DNA of 64,000 nt from Cryptomeria japonica. Its lineage: Eukaryota; Streptophyta; Pinopsida; Cupressales; Cupressaceae. The translations under genes and the position numbers were made by a program. The DNA is taken from the NCBI RefSeq assembly GCF_030272615.1, contig NC_081414.1, forward strand, positions 341,174,717-341,238,716. Reading direction: 5' to 3'. Shown here one piece after another: positions 61,520 to 64,000 of the stretch. The notes beneath the pieces are model-generated. The model did no database searches, had not been told where the DNA came from, and saw only the letters and a program-made list of their open reading frames with translations. Each line of letters starts with the position of its first letter. Within the stretch, counting starts at the first letter, position 1.

Positions 61520-63051
61520 CTATACACATTCTTCAACCATGCCCTTCGCACATGCCAAATACATAAAAGTATCCGACAATTAAATGATGATCTACAAGTT
61601 ACATTATAAAAGTTCATAAGTAACATTGAAACAAAATTTAGTGTTCATAAGTAACATTCAAGCTAAATATTAAGTAATTAAAATGGGTTGAAGTTATTTT
61701 AAATTAAAAAAAAAATTGAAGTCAATAAAAACCTGATTGCCTCAATCTCAGCACTAGCATCATCTATCATGAATGCATTGACATGCCAATCTTCTTTACT
61801 CTGTTTTCCTCTTTTATAAACCTCTGTAAGCCATTCATTTATATCCTCAACTTTATTTCTTGAGGATATTGCCCATGCAATAGGTATGCCGGCCTCTTGT
61901 TCATCAAATACAAGCAATGTATATAACTCATACTGCACATGAATAAACTATATCAATAAATAAAAGATATCTATGAAGAAATACATAGAAAAGAAGTATC
62001 AAAGATTGATTTAAGATACATAAATATGGGCAACATTATTTTACCTACACCATATTTATTTGTTGAGAATGTGGAATCCATTGCAATGATTGAGTTATGT
62101 GAATGTTTCACCATCATTTCTCGCATCCATGGTGTTTGAATGCCCATGACAAATGGAATATTTTCCACATTGTTTGGTCTTTTATAGTAGAAAAAATTAT
62201 CTTTCCCCTCTACATGCCACAAGCTTACACTTTTTGCATCATCTTCATTTTTTTGAGATCGAAGGGAGCGTACTCTTTTCCATGCATTCAGCACATCTTT
62301 TCTCAACAAACATGTGTCCCTCTTATTCATCAATTTAGTCAAACCATGATCTAAGTAGTGTTGCTCACATATTGTGTCAATCCCCACACCCATTAGTAAT
62401 AAGGTTTCAATATACGATTTACACTCATTTGATAATCTTGGTGCAAAATTGCTTCTTGGACCACTAGAAGGATCATCCTTTCCATGACAAAATTCACCAT
62501 TAGCATCACAATGGGTAAATTAATTGTATGTAATAATAGCAACATCTGGTCTACCATACATAACCCTGACAAGATAATGAGCTTGACAACCCCTTTTTTC
62601 GATGAACTTCCTTATCCTTTTCTTTTTTCTAATTTTTTCTCTATTGTCCTCGGGGCCAAATGCACACCAATAACTGTTTATAAATTTCCAGAAAATATAT
62701 ATTAATTGACATAATAAATGAAAAATATAAATTGTGACATGTTCAATTAATATACTAAATAAAGGCAAACCTTGAATATGTCTTGGTAGTGTGATCAGTA
62801 GGATTATTTGAATTTGACTCTCTATGCTTCTTGCGTACAAAGTTTGTCTCTGTGCTATCCAACAAACCTTCTCCTTTGACAAAGTGAGGGAGCCTTTCAA
62901 GAGGGATTGCAGCACATAAGTCCATTTGACCACCAACTCCAATAGGTGTCCATTCAAGGTCATCACTTGAGAAATGATTTCCTTGGCTTGGAATATCTTG
63001 GACACCTAGTTCGATAAGTGATTTCCATTTGTTGTTTTTGTTTTTACCCAT
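61520..63051 (-). pseudogene. MULE-type transposase gene, four exons, 3' part missing
   Basis: Exon 1 runs from 63051 (MGKNKNNKWKSLIELGVQDI; LEWTPIGVGGQMDL) to about 62773. Exon 2 runs from about 62687 to 62049 (SYWCAFGPEDNREKIRKKK; LWHVEGKDNFFYYKR; SIIAMDSTFSTNKYG). Exon 3 is 61932-61733 (YELYTLLVFDEQEAGIPIAW; NAFMIDDASAEIEAIR). Exon 4 is 61591-61520 (SSFNCRILLCIWHVRRAWLK). Joined at GT/AG sites the frame is continuous across all three junctions. MDST and DDAS hold the first two acidic residues of the MULE catalytic domain, and CIWHVRRAW the conserved segment after them. A single TAA at 62520-62522 interrupts exon 2. Zinc-binding SWIM exons are not found. Confidence 0.8.

Positions 63052-64000
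<949 letters not shown>

Overview
The window is gene-poor, AT-rich plant nuclear DNA built almost entirely from nested transposable elements. Ty1/copia elements with initiator-Met tRNA primer sites, Ty3/gypsy LTRs, a DUF4283-type LINE ORF1, MULE-type transposase exons and kilobases of low-complexity DNA point to a large-genome seed plant. A gymnosperm is my best guess, but the sequence alone does not prove it. No intact protein-coding gene is visible.

Layout. 1-2133 is a truncated LTR plus flank that recurs at 20253-22915; it ends in a piece of a methylenetetrahydrofolate reductase (MTHFR) pseudogene abutting a LINE ORF1 relic (2134-3005). 5008-6850 is a 45-bp minisatellite broken by a solo gypsy LTR (5122-6761) and then by a large copia-type element (6851 to about 21305). 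That element has roughly 2.5-kb LTRs and only a gag gene. Its 5' LTR holds an antisense copia element (8468-13427, target duplication GAAGA), and its gag holds an antisense solo LTR (14929-16118, target duplication ATAGT).

22573-32251 is an intronless MTHFR pseudogene (minus strand) split by an 8.6-kb foldback-like element (23018-31594). The element has long inverted arms, a 5-kb core array of 20-bp dyad-symmetric repeats with a higher-order period near 1 kb, and a 5-bp target duplication (TGATA) confirmed by the MTHFR reading frame. No transposase is seen in it. This is the most unusual object in the window.

35024-47912 is a decayed minus-strand copia element whose gag is interrupted by a second, related copia element (40734-47424). 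About 50.2-54.7 kb is part of a minus-strand gypsy element with a minisatellite-rich leader. It abuts a plus-strand gypsy gag-protease relic (54710-55768) and an LTR near 57167-57901. A small GC-rich island lies at 59930-60315. 61520-63051 holds four exons of a minus-strand MULE-type transposase gene with good splice sites but one in-frame stop. The window ends in a long (TA)n tract.

The elements do not form a pathway. The nesting gives relative ages: MTHFR retrocopy before the foldback element; 45-bp repeat before both LTR insertions; gag-only element before its two guests; the 35-48 kb copia before its guest. All boundaries were read by eye, and no database search or alignment program was run.
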